Below, one piece after another: positions 53,633 to 63,142 of a stretch of DNA of 64,000 bases. This DNA is from Vibrio sp. 10N.261.45.E2 (GTDB taxonomy: Bacteria; Pseudomonadota; Gammaproteobacteria; Enterobacterales; Vibrionaceae). The first letter of the stretch is position 1. Each line of letters starts with the position of its first letter. The notes below the pieces were generated by a model that ran no database searches, had not been told where the DNA came from, and saw nothing but the letters and a program-made list of their open reading frames with translations. The stretch is taken from NCBI RefSeq assembly GCF_002875705.1, contig NZ_MCZZ01000150.1, positions 1 through 64,000 on the forward strand, written 5' to 3'. The position numbers were made by a program, and so were the translations under genes.

Positions 53633-54832
53633 ATGCTGATCGAACCTGTTATCAAGGGTGTGGTAGCAAAAAGCGCTCACCCTCTTGGCTGTCAAGAAGC
53701 CGTAAAGCAACAAATCAAGTTTGTTAAGAGTGCGCCGCAAATCAAAGATGGCCCTAAACGAGTACTGATTATCGGCGCTTCATCAGGCTTCGGCCTTGCC
53801 GCTCGTATTGCCCTTACCTTTGGCGGCGCAAAAGCTGACACTATCGGTGTCTCATTCGAACGCGGTCCAAACGACAAATCCCTCGGTAGTGCTGGTTGGT
53901 ACAACAACATCTACTTCAAAAAAGAAGCCGAACGAGAGCAACGCACTGCTATCAACATCGTTGGCGACGCTTTTTCACAAGAAACACGCTCACAAGTTGT
54001 CGAAGCCATTGAAACCTATTTCGAAGGTGAAGTGGATCTGGTTATCTACAGCTTGGCAGCGGGTGTTCGCCCTAAACCTGACTTTGATGAATTCTGGCGT
54101 TCTGCCATCAAGCCTATTGGCGAAAGCGTGACTGGTGCGACGATTTCTCTTGAGCACGACAACTGGGTGACCAACACGCTCGACGCTGCAACAGAAGAAG
54201 AAGCTGAAAGCACACTCAAAGTGATGGGGGGAGAAGATTGGGAAAACTGGATAGACGAACTGATCAACGCAGAATCTATTGCTCCGGGTTGTAAGACCAT
54301 TGCGTTTTCTTACGTTGGTCCTGAAGTGACCCATCCTATTTATTTGGACGGTACTTTAGGTCGTGCCAAGATCGACCTTCATCAAACCAGCCACGCATTG
54401 AATCTTGAATTAGCAAACTTTGATGGCAATGCTTACGCGACTGTGTGTAAGGCATTGGTAACGAAAGCTAGTGTATTCATCCCAGGGTTGAGCCCATATC
54501 TTCTTGCCTTGTATAAAGTGATGAAAGAGAAACAGACGCATGAAGGATGTATTGAGCAAATGCAACGCCTGTTTAGCAGCAAGCTGTATGGACAACCAAA
54601 AGTACCGCTTGATGGTGAGCGCCTGATTCGTATGGACGATTGGGAGTTAGATCCAGAAACACAAGCCCATGTGACAGAATTGCTTAACAATATGGATGAA
54701 ACCAACTTCCAAACCTTAGGCGATTACCAAGGGTTCAAAGATGAGTTCCTACAGCTAAACGGCTTTGCCCAACCTTCGGTAGACTACAGTAAGAAGCTGA
54801 ATAGCGAAGATTTTATAAAATTAAAGCCCTAG
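53633..54832 (+). CDS. fabV: Enoyl-ACP reductase FabV
   Basis: A 399-residue NADH-dependent trans-2-enoyl-ACP reductase that finishes each cycle of fatty-acid elongation. The FabV-specific Y-x8-K active site is present as YLDGTLGRAK (Tyr at about 237), with the cofactor loop GASSGFGLAARIAL near residue 48 and the conserved IYSLAAGVRPKPD. FabV is insensitive to triclosan, unlike FabI. Vibrio FabV is the founding member of this class. Own terminator downstream. Confidence 0.96.
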   Translation: MLIEPVIKGVVAKSAHPLGCQEAVKQQIKFVKSAPQIKDGPKRVLIIGASSGFGLAARIALTFGGAKADTIGVSFERGPNDKSLGSAGWYNNIYFKKEAEREQRTAINIVGDAFSQETRSQVVEAIETYFEGEVDLVIYSLAAGVRPKPDFDEFWRSAIKPIGESVTGATISLEHDNWVTNTLDAATEEEAESTLKVMGGEDWENWIDELINAESIAPGCKTIAFSYVGPEVTHPIYLDGTLGRAKIDLHQTSHALNLELANFDGNAYATVCKALVTKASVFIPGLSPYLLALYKVMKEKQTHEGCIEQMQRLFSSKLYGQPKVPLDGERLIRMDDWELDPETQAHVTELLNNMDETNFQTLGDYQGFKDEFLQLNGFAQPSVDYSKKLNSEDFIKLKP

Positions 54833-54872
54833 TCGAAATATATCTCATTACTGAGACCCGGATTCACATTTG

Positions 54873-54903
54873 AAAACCTCCGCAAAATTGCGGAGGTTTT
54901 TTC
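54873..54903 (+). terminator. Terminator of fabV
   Basis: A 13-bp perfect stem AAAACCTCCGCAA and complement with two central bases, then a T run. Confidence 0.94.
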
Positions 54904-55010
54904 GTGCAACATTTCTTATACTTAGACAACGTAAGGCTAATATTTTATTTGGTTCATCATAATTAACACAGGATGTGTTGATGCATTTAGCATAATTGAC
55001 TCGGAGTCAT

Positions 55011-56918
55011 ATGAAGAAAATAAAAACGATAGACTTAGATATCCCAGACGATATGGCGTCCGGTTGGCAAAATATTGTCGACCTGTTAGCTCAAATTACT
55101 CAAGTGCCTGCCGCACTCATTATGCGTGTCCACGCCAACTATATTGAAGTATTCTCGACCAGTCGGAGTAACAATAATCCCTATACCAAAGGCGATTCCG
55201 AAACCTTAGGCAATGGGCTTTACTGCGAAACGGTGATGGAATCTAAGCAACAACTTGTTGTACCCAATGCTCTCGCGGATCCAGCTTGGAAAAACAACCC
55301 AGACATCAAACTCGGTTTGGTTTCCTATTGCGGCATTCCCCTGCTTTGGCCGAATGGCGAAGTGTTTGGCACCATATGTATTTTAGATTCAAAAGAGAAT
55401 CACTACACACCTACCTACATCAAGCTTTTACAGAGCTTTCGAACCTCGATCGAGTCTCAGCTTAAAACCCTATTTCAGCACGCTAAGCTCACTCAAATGA
55501 ATCAAGATTTAAAAAACCGTGTTTATAATCGGACCAAAGATCTTGCGAGCCTTAATTATTCATTAAACCAAGAGATTGATAAGCGAAAAGCCGCAGAGCA
55601 AAAGATCAACTTTCAAAAGAATCACGACCTCAGTACAGGTTTCTTAAATCGAAACGCATTTGAATCTCGCTTAAACCACAAGTTACTATCACAGCGCAGG
55701 CTAACAGGAAGTTCATTCGCCGTCGTTCATATTGGTTTTACTAATGGTAGACGCATACAAGCTCGATACGGCTACAATGCGTTAGACAAAGTGCTTGTTG
55801 AGTACAGAAAACGCATCGACAGTATTTCTGATATCGATGTATTAACGGCACGCCCTACTTCAGTTGATCTTGTACTGGCATTCAGTGTTAAAGATGTACA
55901 CCAACGCCTAGAGGAACTTTGCCAGACGCTAGTTAAAGTCGGCCATTCAGAATTTGAAATCGAAAGTGACAAAGTGCATTTGCACGCCTTTATAGGAATT
56001 GCAATTACGAACGACGAAGATGATGCGGAAAGTATTCTACAAAAATCTTCTGAAGCGATGTTGGCCTGTAAAGATTCAGGACAAAAATTCGCTTACTACT
56101 CTCAATCTCATACCGAAGAGCAAACCCACATCAATAAAATTGAAGGCTATCTACTGCAAGCCGTTCGTAATGATGACCTTATGCTCTACTTTCAACCTAA
56201 AGTATGTCCGTTGACGCACCGATGGGTTGGTGCAGAAGCTTTACTTCGTTGGCGACATCCGGTTTTGGGTGATATTTCAAACGAAACCTTAATCCACATG
56301 GCTGAGCAAAATGGTTTGATTTTCGAAGTGGGTAGCTTTGTTCTGCGTAATGCGATTGAACAAGCCAAGGAGTGGTCTGAATACGTTGAAGACTTCAAGA
56401 TGGCGGTAAATGTCTCTGCGATTCAACTTAAGAATGTACACTTCGCAGAACAGTTAGTTCATCTACTCGAAACTTATCATCTAGAACCTCGTTTTTTAGA
56501 ACTTGAAGTTACGGAGAGTGGCCTGATTGCAGATGAAGTGGTTGCCAAAAATACTCTAGAATCTTTGCATGATATTGGCGTTACATTGTCACTGGATGAC
56601 TTTGGTACGGGCTACGCCTCTTTCAGTTACCTGAAAAAATTCCCATTCGACGCAATTAAGATTGATAAGAGTTTCATTGACCAAATGCTCAACTCTCAAG
56701 AAGATTCAGAAATTGTCCGTTCTATTGTCCAAATTGCGAAAAAACTCGACCTAAAAGTGACGATTGAAGGCATTGAATCAGAAGTTCAGGAGCAGTTTAT
56801 TATTAATGAAGGCTGCGATGTCGGCCAAGGTTACCTGTATGGAAGACCCATGCCGAGCCAAGAATTCGAACACAGCTTAATCAATCAAAACTATTTGGGG
56901 ACAACTCGTTACGCTTAA
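55011..56918 (+). CDS. GAF-GGDEF-EAL protein, probable c-di-GMP phosphodiesterase
   Basis: A 635-residue cytoplasmic protein. GAF domain (about 10-165), coiled coil (about 165-200), a GGDEF-like domain whose motif is lost (RPTSVDLVLAF in its place), and an EAL domain with E409 in GAEALLRW, ELEVTESGL, SLDDFGTGYASF, DAIKIDKSF and TIEGIES. The intact EAL residues predict cyclic di-GMP hydrolysis, with the dead GGDEF as regulator or GTP sensor. The ATG at 55011 follows CGGAG. Monocistronic. Confidence 0.93.
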   Translation: MKKIKTIDLDIPDDMASGWQNIVDLLAQITQVPAALIMRVHANYIEVFSTSRSNNNPYTKGDSETLGNGLYCETVMESKQQLVVPNALADPAWKNNPDIKLGLVSYCGIPLLWPNGEVFGTICILDSKENHYTPTYIKLLQSFRTSIESQLKTLFQHAKLTQMNQDLKNRVYNRTKDLASLNYSLNQEIDKRKAAEQKINFQKNHDLSTGFLNRNAFESRLNHKLLSQRRLTGSSFAVVHIGFTNGRRIQARYGYNALDKVLVEYRKRIDSISDIDVLTARPTSVDLVLAFSVKDVHQRLEELCQTLVKVGHSEFEIESDKVHLHAFIGIAITNDEDDAESILQKSSEAMLACKDSGQKFAYYSQSHTEEQTHINKIEGYLLQAVRNDDLMLYFQPKVCPLTHRWVGAEALLRWRHPVLGDISNETLIHMAEQNGLIFEVGSFVLRNAIEQAKEWSEYVEDFKMAVNVSAIQLKNVHFAEQLVHLLETYHLEPRFLELEVTESGLIADEVVAKNTLESLHDIGVTLSLDDFGTGYASFSYLKKFPFDAIKIDKSFIDQMLNSQEDSEIVRSIVQIAKKLDLKVTIEGIESEVQEQFIINEGCDVGQGYLYGRPMPSQEFEHSLINQNYLGTTRYA

Positions 56919-56969
56919 AGCGAAAAAGAGCAGTTAGTTTTGGATTTAGGCCTAGTTTCTCTTTACTCT

Positions 56970-57006
56970 AAAGGTGGTGATTTTTATAATCGCCGCCTTT
57001 CTGTTT
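56970..57006 (+). terminator. Terminator of the GAF-GGDEF-EAL gene
   Basis: AAAGGTGGTGATT pairs with AATCGCCGCCTTT (two wobble pairs), followed by CTGTTTTT. Confidence 0.8.
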
Positions 57007-57038
57007 TTATCTTTCCCCTTATATAGGCATTCCTCGTT

Positions 57039-58694
57039 ATGGATCAGTTGACTGCAAAGCTTAAAAAGCTCGAAAAACAAAACTACCGTGCATATCAACA
57101 AATTAAAGGTCAATACGACTTTGCTGATTTTGAATTACACATCGACCACATCCAAGGTGACCCATACGCGTCAGCTTCTCGTTTTCGTGCAACGCGCGCG
57201 TGGTCGTTAACTGGGTTAGATTGGCTGAAAGAAAAATCTTATGAATACCAAGTAGCGGCTCGTGATTTTATCGCACGTAGCTTCTCTGAGTTCGCGAAAC
57301 AAGAGTCGAGCGTGTCGATTGCTCTGACTGGTCAAACAGTATTAGACAGCACCGCCGTTGTTTTCACAGAACATGGCATCGAGATTCGCTTCCGTATCAA
57401 TTTGCCAGCTGATGGCCGAAGCATTCTTGCTAAGAAAGCGAATAACATCATCACTTTCTACTTACCGAAATTTATTCGTCGCGCGACGTTAGAGCGTGAA
57501 CTGAACATCGATGCAATGATTAAGCATTGTGAAACGATTGAAGACCAAGAAGCCCTTCGTGCTCAATTGGATGAAAATAATCTAGCGGCGTTTGTTGCTA
57601 ACGGTAGTGTACTACCGCGTATCGCTGGTAACTGCGACCTTCCAATGAAAGACGCTGTACCTTTCGCTGCTCCCGAATCGTTGAGCGTGACTTTGAATAC
57701 TCCAAACCAAGGTGATGTGACTGGTCTAGGTATTCCGAAAGGTATCACGCTAATCGTTGGTGGTGGTTTCCATGGTAAATCGACACTGTTAAACGCGGTT
57801 GAACGTTCTATCTACAACCATATTCCTGGTGACGGTCGCGAAGGTATCGTAACTGCGATTGATACCATGAAGATCCGCGCCGAAGATGGTCGATGTGTAC
57901 ACAGCTTAAACCTGTCGAACTACATCAACCATTTACCAATGCAGAAAGATACGTCTAATTTCAGTACGCAAGATGCATCTGGTTCTACGTCTCAAGCAGC
58001 TTGGTTACAAGAATCGATTGAAGCCGGTGTTCAAACGCTACTTATCGATGAAGATACGTCAGCGACCAACTTCATGATTCGTGACGAGCGTATGCAAGCG
58101 CTTGTGTCAAAAGGCGATGAGCCAATCACGCCACTAGTCGATCGCATTGGTCAACTTCGTGAAGAGATGGACATCTCTACCATTGTCGTGATGGGCGGCT
58201 CGGGTGATTACCTAGACGTAGCAAACACAGTCATTCAAATGCACGACTACCAAGCAGTAGACGTAACTGAAAAAGCAAAAGACGTTATTGCACAGCACCC
58301 TACCCAGCGTACGAATGAATGTGAGACAGCTTTAGAGACATTTGTCCCACGTTCATTGAACCGCGTATCACTGATGAACATTCTTATGGATGGCAAATTC
58401 CGTGTTAGCGCTAAAGGCAAAGATTCATTACGTTTCGGTAAAGAGTTTGCGGATCTTTCTGCACTGGAGCAATTAGAATCCCCGTCTGAAGTGAACGCGA
58501 TCGGTTGGGCTTGGTTCCAATTTGCACAAACTCCAGGTTGGTCAAACAATCCTGCAAAAGAATTCAACGCTATTTTAGAAAACGAGTGGCACGCTAACAT
58601 GCCTAACTATGGTGACTTAGCAAAACCAAGAACATTAGATGTGATGGCTGCTCTGAACCGTATGCGTAAATCTCAGTTCAAGCCTTCGAACTGA
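57039..58694 (+). CDS. ABC-class ATPase, PF09818 family
   Basis: A 551-residue predicted ATPase of the ABC class without membrane helices. Walker A is GGGFHGKSTLLNAVE near residue 245 and Walker B QTLLIDEDTSATNFMIRDE; the C-terminal part includes RVSLMNILMDGKFRVSAKG. The family is widespread but has no established function; a role with nucleic acid has been guessed only from homology to other ABC ATPases. Starts at ATG 57039 with a weak ribosome site. Monocistronic. Confidence 0.85.
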   Translation: MDQLTAKLKKLEKQNYRAYQQIKGQYDFADFELHIDHIQGDPYASASRFRATRAWSLTGLDWLKEKSYEYQVAARDFIARSFSEFAKQESSVSIALTGQTVLDSTAVVFTEHGIEIRFRINLPADGRSILAKKANNIITFYLPKFIRRATLERELNIDAMIKHCETIEDQEALRAQLDENNLAAFVANGSVLPRIAGNCDLPMKDAVPFAAPESLSVTLNTPNQGDVTGLGIPKGITLIVGGGFHGKSTLLNAVERSIYNHIPGDGREGIVTAIDTMKIRAEDGRCVHSLNLSNYINHLPMQKDTSNFSTQDASGSTSQAAWLQESIEAGVQTLLIDEDTSATNFMIRDERMQALVSKGDEPITPLVDRIGQLREEMDISTIVVMGGSGDYLDVANTVIQMHDYQAVDVTEKAKDVIAQHPTQRTNECETALETFVPRSLNRVSLMNILMDGKFRVSAKGKDSLRFGKEFADLSALEQLESPSEVNAIGWAWFQFAQTPGWSNNPAKEFNAILENEWHANMPNYGDLAKPRTLDVMAALNRMRKSQFKPSN

Positions 58695-58752
58695 TCTCGT
58701 TAAATACCAGACCTGTTGTGCTCTAGGCTTTTGAAGCTCTCATCTTCCAAGC

Positions 58753-58770
58753 GAGTAACTTAAGTTACTC
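58753..58770. repeat. 18-bp perfect palindrome
   Basis: GAGTAACTTAAGTTACTC reads the same on both strands. It could form a loopless cruciform or be a dimer-binding site; no T run follows. Confidence 0.5.
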
Positions 58771-58790
58771 AGTACGCAAAATAACTGTCT

Positions 58791-58820
58791 ACGGCTCTCA
58801 CTCTGAGGGCCGTAAATTTA
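58791..58820 (+). terminator. Terminator-like hairpin after the ABC-class ATPase
   Basis: ACGGCTCTCA pairs with TGAGGGCCGT (one wobble pair) around a 3-nt loop, followed by AAATTTAT, a poor T run. Confidence 0.5.
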
Positions 58821-58825
58821 TCTAA

Positions 58826-58857
58826 CCTCTATTCCTCTATTCCTCTATCCTTCTATT
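58826..58857 (+). repeat. Four tandem octamers, CCTCTATT type
   Basis: CCTCTATT twice exactly, then CCTCTATC and CTTCTATT with one change each, without gaps. A short tandem repeat about 225 bp upstream of PBP2 that could vary in copy number. Confidence 0.75.
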
Positions 58858-59080
58858 CACTAGTGTCATCAAAACTCATCAACTGAACAATTCATAAAAC
58901 CAATCGTTACATCAACTACTTATCTAACTTTCTTATAAAAAGATTCAACGCGTTACTTACTACTATCTAATGCTGCCGATCCCTAAAATCATGACACAGC
59001 TTTTACAAAACCCTAGTGATATTCAGATAAAGTCCCGATTCGACAAGTGTAACCAAATGTAACAAACTCTTGAGGCTTCA

Positions 59081-60979
59081 ATGAATCATAAACGCGTTAA
59101 GATGCGTGACCACAAAAGCGAAGTGAACCTTTTCAAAAACCGTGTAATTGTCGCGTTTTGTGGGATCTTGCTGTTCACTCTTGTCTTAGTCGGAAACCTG
59201 TACCGACTTCAAGTTGAAAATTTTAAAAGCTATCAAACTCGTGCCGATGGCAACAGAATTAAAGTACTACCTATCGCCCCTACGCGTGGTCTTATTTATG
59301 ACCGTAACGGCGTCTTACTAGCAGAAAACAAGCTTGTCTTCGATTTGACGATGATTCCTGAGCAAACTGATGATGTTGATGCCATGCTCGCCAAGCTAGA
59401 TAAATACGTCCCGCGTGATGCTGAGCAGATCGCGCGCTTCAAAAAACGTTATCACAACACCCGCCGTTTTAAATCAGTGACTATTCTAGAGAACTTAACG
59501 GAAGAAGAGATTGCGAAGTTCTCTGTGCACCAGTACCTATTCCCAGGCTTATCTATCGATACCAGCTTAAAGCGTTTTTACCCAAATGGTGAGGTACTGA
59601 CCCATGTTCTTGGCTACGTGGCGCACATTAATGATAGCGATCTAAGAAAGCTAGAAGAGCAAGGTATCGAAGCAAACTATCAAGCCACAACCATCATCGG
59701 TAAGCTCGGTGTTGAACGTTACTACGAAGATATTCTACACGGCACCAAAGGTTATCAAGAAGTCGAAGTAAATAGCCGTGGGCGAATCGTCCGAACCATA
59801 GAGTACGTGCCGCCAGTTGCTGGAAAAGACATCGTGCTAAATATTGACCTTGAATTACAGAAGTACGCCTTTGAACAACTTGATCACCGAACTGGCAGTG
59901 CTGTTATTCTCGACCCAAAAGACAACAGCGTTTTGGCGATGGCATCAAGCCCGAGTTATGACCCGAACCTATTTGTCGACGGCATTTCGAGTAAGAACTA
60001 CCAACGTCTATTGAACGACCCTGCCCACCCGTTGGTAAACCGCACGACTCTAGGCGTTTATCCGCCAGCATCAACCGTTAAGCCATTTATGGCAGTTGCA
60101 GGGTTGCAAGAACATGTTATCTCAGAGGATACGATTCGTAACGACCACGGCGTTTGGAGAATCCCCGGTTCTAAGCGAAACTCTAAATCATGGCGCGACT
60201 GGAAACGCTGGGGACACGGGCCTGTCGATGTCACTCAAGCTATTGAAGAATCCGTGGATTCCTTCTTCTATCAAACCGCTTTTGATTTGGGTATTGACCG
60301 CATTTCAAGCTGGATGAATCGCTTTGGCTTTGGTGAACCGACTGGTATTGATATCTATGAGGAAAGTACCGCTAATATGCCGACTAGAGAATGGAAGATG
60401 ATGCGCTATCGAACCCCTTGGTATCAGGGTGATACCGTCCCTATTGGGATTGGACAAGGTTATTGGACATCCACTCCAATGCAGCTTGCTAAAGCGACAT
60501 CAGTACTGGTCAATCACGGTAAGGTGATGCCACCTCATATCTTGAGAGCCACCTTAGATCACGGTGAGGATTTCAGTACGCAACAACTCGTAGAGCCAGA
60601 ATCAATGCCTTCAATCACCGAAGTGCCAGATAGAATTTGGGACGTGTCACTCAACGCAATGCGACTGGTAAACCACGGCAGTCGTGGTAGCGGCAGACGT
60701 GCATTTAAAGGGAGTGACTACACAAGCGGCGGGAAATCAGGTACCGCACAAGTGTTTGATCTAGCGAAAGATCAAGTCTACAACTCGAAGAAACTCGCTA
60801 GGCATTTGCTTGACCACGCGCTTTATACAGCTTTCGCACCGTATGAGCACCCTGAGTATGTCGCTACTGTGGTTATTGAACACGGTAATGGCGGCTCAAA
60901 AGTCGGCGCCCCTTATATTCGTAAAGTGCTCGACTATGCCTTTGCGCATAAAAGCGGTGAGAACAAAGACCACTCCTAA
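59081..60979 (+). CDS. mrdA: Penicillin-binding protein 2 (elongasome transpeptidase), solitary copy
   Basis: A 632-residue class B PBP: one N-terminal membrane helix (about 22-45), pedestal domain, then transpeptidase domain with S331 in the STVK motif, SVD as second motif (ESVDSFFY) and KSGTAQ at about 552. Blocks such as NMPTREWKMMRYRTPWYQGD and IGIGQGYW are typical PBP2. It cross-links lateral wall peptidoglycan with a RodA partner. No rodA, rlpA or dacA lies nearby, so it is probably a second, stand-alone PBP2 gene. Confidence 0.93.
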   Translation: MNHKRVKMRDHKSEVNLFKNRVIVAFCGILLFTLVLVGNLYRLQVENFKSYQTRADGNRIKVLPIAPTRGLIYDRNGVLLAENKLVFDLTMIPEQTDDVDAMLAKLDKYVPRDAEQIARFKKRYHNTRRFKSVTILENLTEEEIAKFSVHQYLFPGLSIDTSLKRFYPNGEVLTHVLGYVAHINDSDLRKLEEQGIEANYQATTIIGKLGVERYYEDILHGTKGYQEVEVNSRGRIVRTIEYVPPVAGKDIVLNIDLELQKYAFEQLDHRTGSAVILDPKDNSVLAMASSPSYDPNLFVDGISSKNYQRLLNDPAHPLVNRTTLGVYPPASTVKPFMAVAGLQEHVISEDTIRNDHGVWRIPGSKRNSKSWRDWKRWGHGPVDVTQAIEESVDSFFYQTAFDLGIDRISSWMNRFGFGEPTGIDIYEESTANMPTREWKMMRYRTPWYQGDTVPIGIGQGYWTSTPMQLAKATSVLVNHGKVMPPHILRATLDHGEDFSTQQLVEPESMPSITEVPDRIWDVSLNAMRLVNHGSRGSGRRAFKGSDYTSGGKSGTAQVFDLAKDQVYNSKKLARHLLDHALYTAFAPYEHPEYVATVVIEHGNGGSKVGAPYIRKVLDYAFAHKSGENKDHS

Positions 60980-61095
60980 CCCCAACAACTTAAGTCGCTA
61001 CAACAACCAGCATGGCAACAACGGATAACCATCGTTATTGCAAATAGATGAGTCATTGCACATAGATTAGTTACAGAGTACAGCGTAATGACAAC

Positions 61096-61134
61096 AAAGC
61101 CCCGCTTGTGTCACTCACAAATGGGGCTTTCTAT
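61096..61134. terminator. Terminator between PBP2 and the DnaJ-type gene
   Basis: AAAGCCCC pairs with GGGGCTTT; an inner TTGTG/CACAA stem adds stability. It sits between convergent genes. Confidence 0.75.
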
Positions 61135-61176
61135 TCTAGGTTTCCAATCGACTAGCAAGGTACTATTTACTGTCGA

Positions 61177-61797
61177 TTACGAGCTTCTTAAGACATGCCA
61201 CGCTTCACAGAGCGTCTGAAATTTTGCGGTGTTGCCTTCATCTCTGTCTGGGTGCCACCTCAAAGCCAGTTGTCGCCAACGTTTTCTAATCTCATGATGA
61301 GTCGCGTCCAACGGTAACTCAAACAAGTTTAATGCTCGGCTTCTATCCATATCGAGTTCATCACCACCCACAAACTTTCTGTATCGAGTCCAGAACTCGT
61401 TCAGCAGCCTTTTAACTTCGCCCTCATCGGCTTCATAGTTAACCCAATTTACGTAGTAATCTCGAAGTGGGTCTTCAAGATCGATGCTGTGGCTGCTTCC
61501 GTGATAACGGCCATTCATTAATTCTATGTCCATCGCTTGAACTTGGAGCCAACTATCAGGATGTAAGGTTTCTTGAAGCTGATAAAGCGCATTCATGATG
61601 AGGAAGTTTTTCTTGAACAACTCTTTTTCAGCTACAGCATCTAACACCGGCACAAATCCAAGGTCGTTCAGATGAGCCGCCAATGTGTGTACTTTCCATC
61701 CGCTTGGCTTTTGCTTAAGCACTTCCATAATCGGCCAAAGCAATGGGTTTTCCATATGACTATGAAAATTTACTCTCACATCTTGATGATTCGACAT
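61177..61797 (-). CDS. DnaJ-related protein with C-terminal J domain
   Basis: A 206-residue protein. The N-terminal 140 residues are a DnaJ-related helical domain (PENPLLWPIMEVL-like start), and the last 55 form a J domain with the HPD tripeptide in LRWHPDRDEG. Unlike DnaJ it has no zinc or substrate-binding domains. It should stimulate an Hsp70 such as DnaK toward a specific client. Monocistronic. Confidence 0.88.
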   Translation of the reverse strand: MSNHQDVRVNFHSHMENPLLWPIMEVLKQKPSGWKVHTLAAHLNDLGFVPVLDAVAEKELFKKNFLIMNALYQLQETLHPDSWLQVQAMDIELMNGRYHGSSHSIDLEDPLRDYYVNWVNYEADEGEVKRLLNEFWTRYRKFVGGDELDMDRSRALNLFELPLDATHHEIRKRWRQLALRWHPDRDEGNTAKFQTLCEAWHVLRSS

Positions 61798-62101
61798 AAT
61801 AGACTCAGTTAACTTATCTGAATTTAATGGGTTGCTTGATGAGTAGATACGATAGGTATTTCACATTCACTACCTATCTATTTTAATTGAAAGCGATTTT
61901 TTACAATTTGTCGAGCTTAAGGCCAAACAACCTCCTATCGCCTGGCTTAATACCTCCTTTTATCGCCGAAAACTGGTGCCAATTGATTGAGTTCAGACGC
62001 AATAAATACTGGAGTTAATTGATGGCACAGAGACAAAAAAGGTCAGCAATTTAGCTGACCTTTCATATCTATCCCTGTTTTAGGACGAAGCATTTGAATA
62101 A
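61798..62101. other. Intergenic region with two inverted repeats
   Basis: A gap of 304 bp upstream of the DnaJ-type gene. GATAGGTA and TACCTATC (61851-61878, 12-nt spacer) lie about 55-80 bp ahead of the start and look like an operator or hairpin. The other repeat is the terminator at 62038. Nothing coding seen. Confidence 0.45.
62035..62063 (-). terminator. Terminator of the 2OG-Fe oxygenase gene
   Basis: A 10-bp perfect stem AAAGGTCAGC/GCTGACCTTT with a 6-nt loop; the T run is on the minus strand. Confidence 0.9.
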
Positions 62102-62941
62102 TTAGATCACGCCAAGCTCTCTCAGACGCTCCATTAGGTACTCGTTTGCTGTGTACTTTTCAGACAGCACAACTTCCGGTTTCGGGTGAAGGAACAGAGG
62201 CAAAGAGATACGAGACTTCTCTTGACGCTCACCTGATGGGTTGATTACACGGTGAGTCGTCGATGGGAAGTAACCACCAGATGCTTCTTGAAGCATGTCA
62301 CCTATGTTGATGATCATGTTACCGAAGTCACATGGAACATCTAACCACTCGTCGTTTTGCGCTTTAACTTGAAGGCCCGGTTCGTTTGCCGCAGGAAGAA
62401 CCGTTAACAAGTTGATGTCTTCGTGTGCTGCGGCACGGATTGCACCTGGCTCTTCGTCACCTTGCATTGGTGGATAGTGAAGCACACGAAGCAGAGTCTG
62501 TTCACTGCCGTTGATCATTTCTGATAACGCAATAGAGAACTTCTCTTGTACTTCTTTGGGAGCATGAACTTCAACCCAACTTAGCAATTCTTGAGCAAAC
62601 GCATTCGCACGTTGGTAGTAATCTAGAATCTGCTCTTTAAGCTGCTCAGGAATTTGCCCCCAAGGGTATACGTGAAAGTACTCTTTGATATCTTTTACAG
62701 TGTGGCCCTTAGCCACTTCAGATACTGAAGGTGGAAAATATCCATCTTGTGTTTCAACATTAAAGTGGAAGTTCTCTTTCTCTTCAGAGATGAAAAATTG
62801 GTACCAGTTTTCGTAAATTGACTCAACAAGCTCTTTTGGGATTGGGTGGTTCTTGAGAACACCAAAACCAGTTTCACGTAGAGAGCGAACAAATTGTTCT
62901 GCTGCGTCGTCAGCAAGGTAATCGACAGTTTCCAGTTTCAT
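62102..62941 (-). CDS. Isopenicillin N synthase-like 2OG-Fe(II) oxygenase
   Basis: A 279-residue non-heme iron oxygenase. The Fe ligands are HED (AAHEDINLLTVLP) and the distal His in TTHRVINP, with the R-x-S motif RISLPLFLHP that holds 2-oxoglutarate or substrate. The family is wide (hydroxylases, desaturases, ethylene-forming enzymes), and nothing nearby indicates a substrate. The ATG giving MKLETVDYL follows AAGAAAG and is preferred over an upstream ATG. Monocistronic. Confidence 0.85.
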   Translation of the reverse strand: MKLETVDYLADDAAEQFVRSLRETGFGVLKNHPIPKELVESIYENWYQFFISEEKENFHFNVETQDGYFPPSVSEVAKGHTVKDIKEYFHVYPWGQIPEQLKEQILDYYQRANAFAQELLSWVEVHAPKEVQEKFSIALSEMINGSEQTLLRVLHYPPMQGDEEPGAIRAAAHEDINLLTVLPAANEPGLQVKAQNDEWLDVPCDFGNMIINIGDMLQEASGGYFPSTTHRVINPSGERQEKSRISLPLFLHPKPEVVLSEKYTANEYLMERLRELGVI

Positions 62942-63142
62942 GACTTTCTTTCTTGTTATGTAGTAATGGGGCAATTTTAAGGATCGCTTTGTTGTAAATC
63001 AAACTTTTGTGAAACTCTAGCAACTGTTTGTCTAGATACTGGGCGATAACACCCCTTTTCAACAAATCTGGTGATTAAACCTCAATTGAACACCGTTCAT
63101 TATTGTGTAACACTGTTAAAAACTTCGACGAGAGATCTTGAT

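Larger units (their letters stand above)
58695..59080. other. Intergenic region ahead of PBP2
   Basis: A gap of 386 bp. It holds an 18-bp palindrome (58753), a terminator-like hairpin (58791) and four tandem 8-bp repeats (58826-58857). Nothing coding was found; the promoter of the PBP2 gene should lie in the last 150 bp. Confidence 0.5.
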
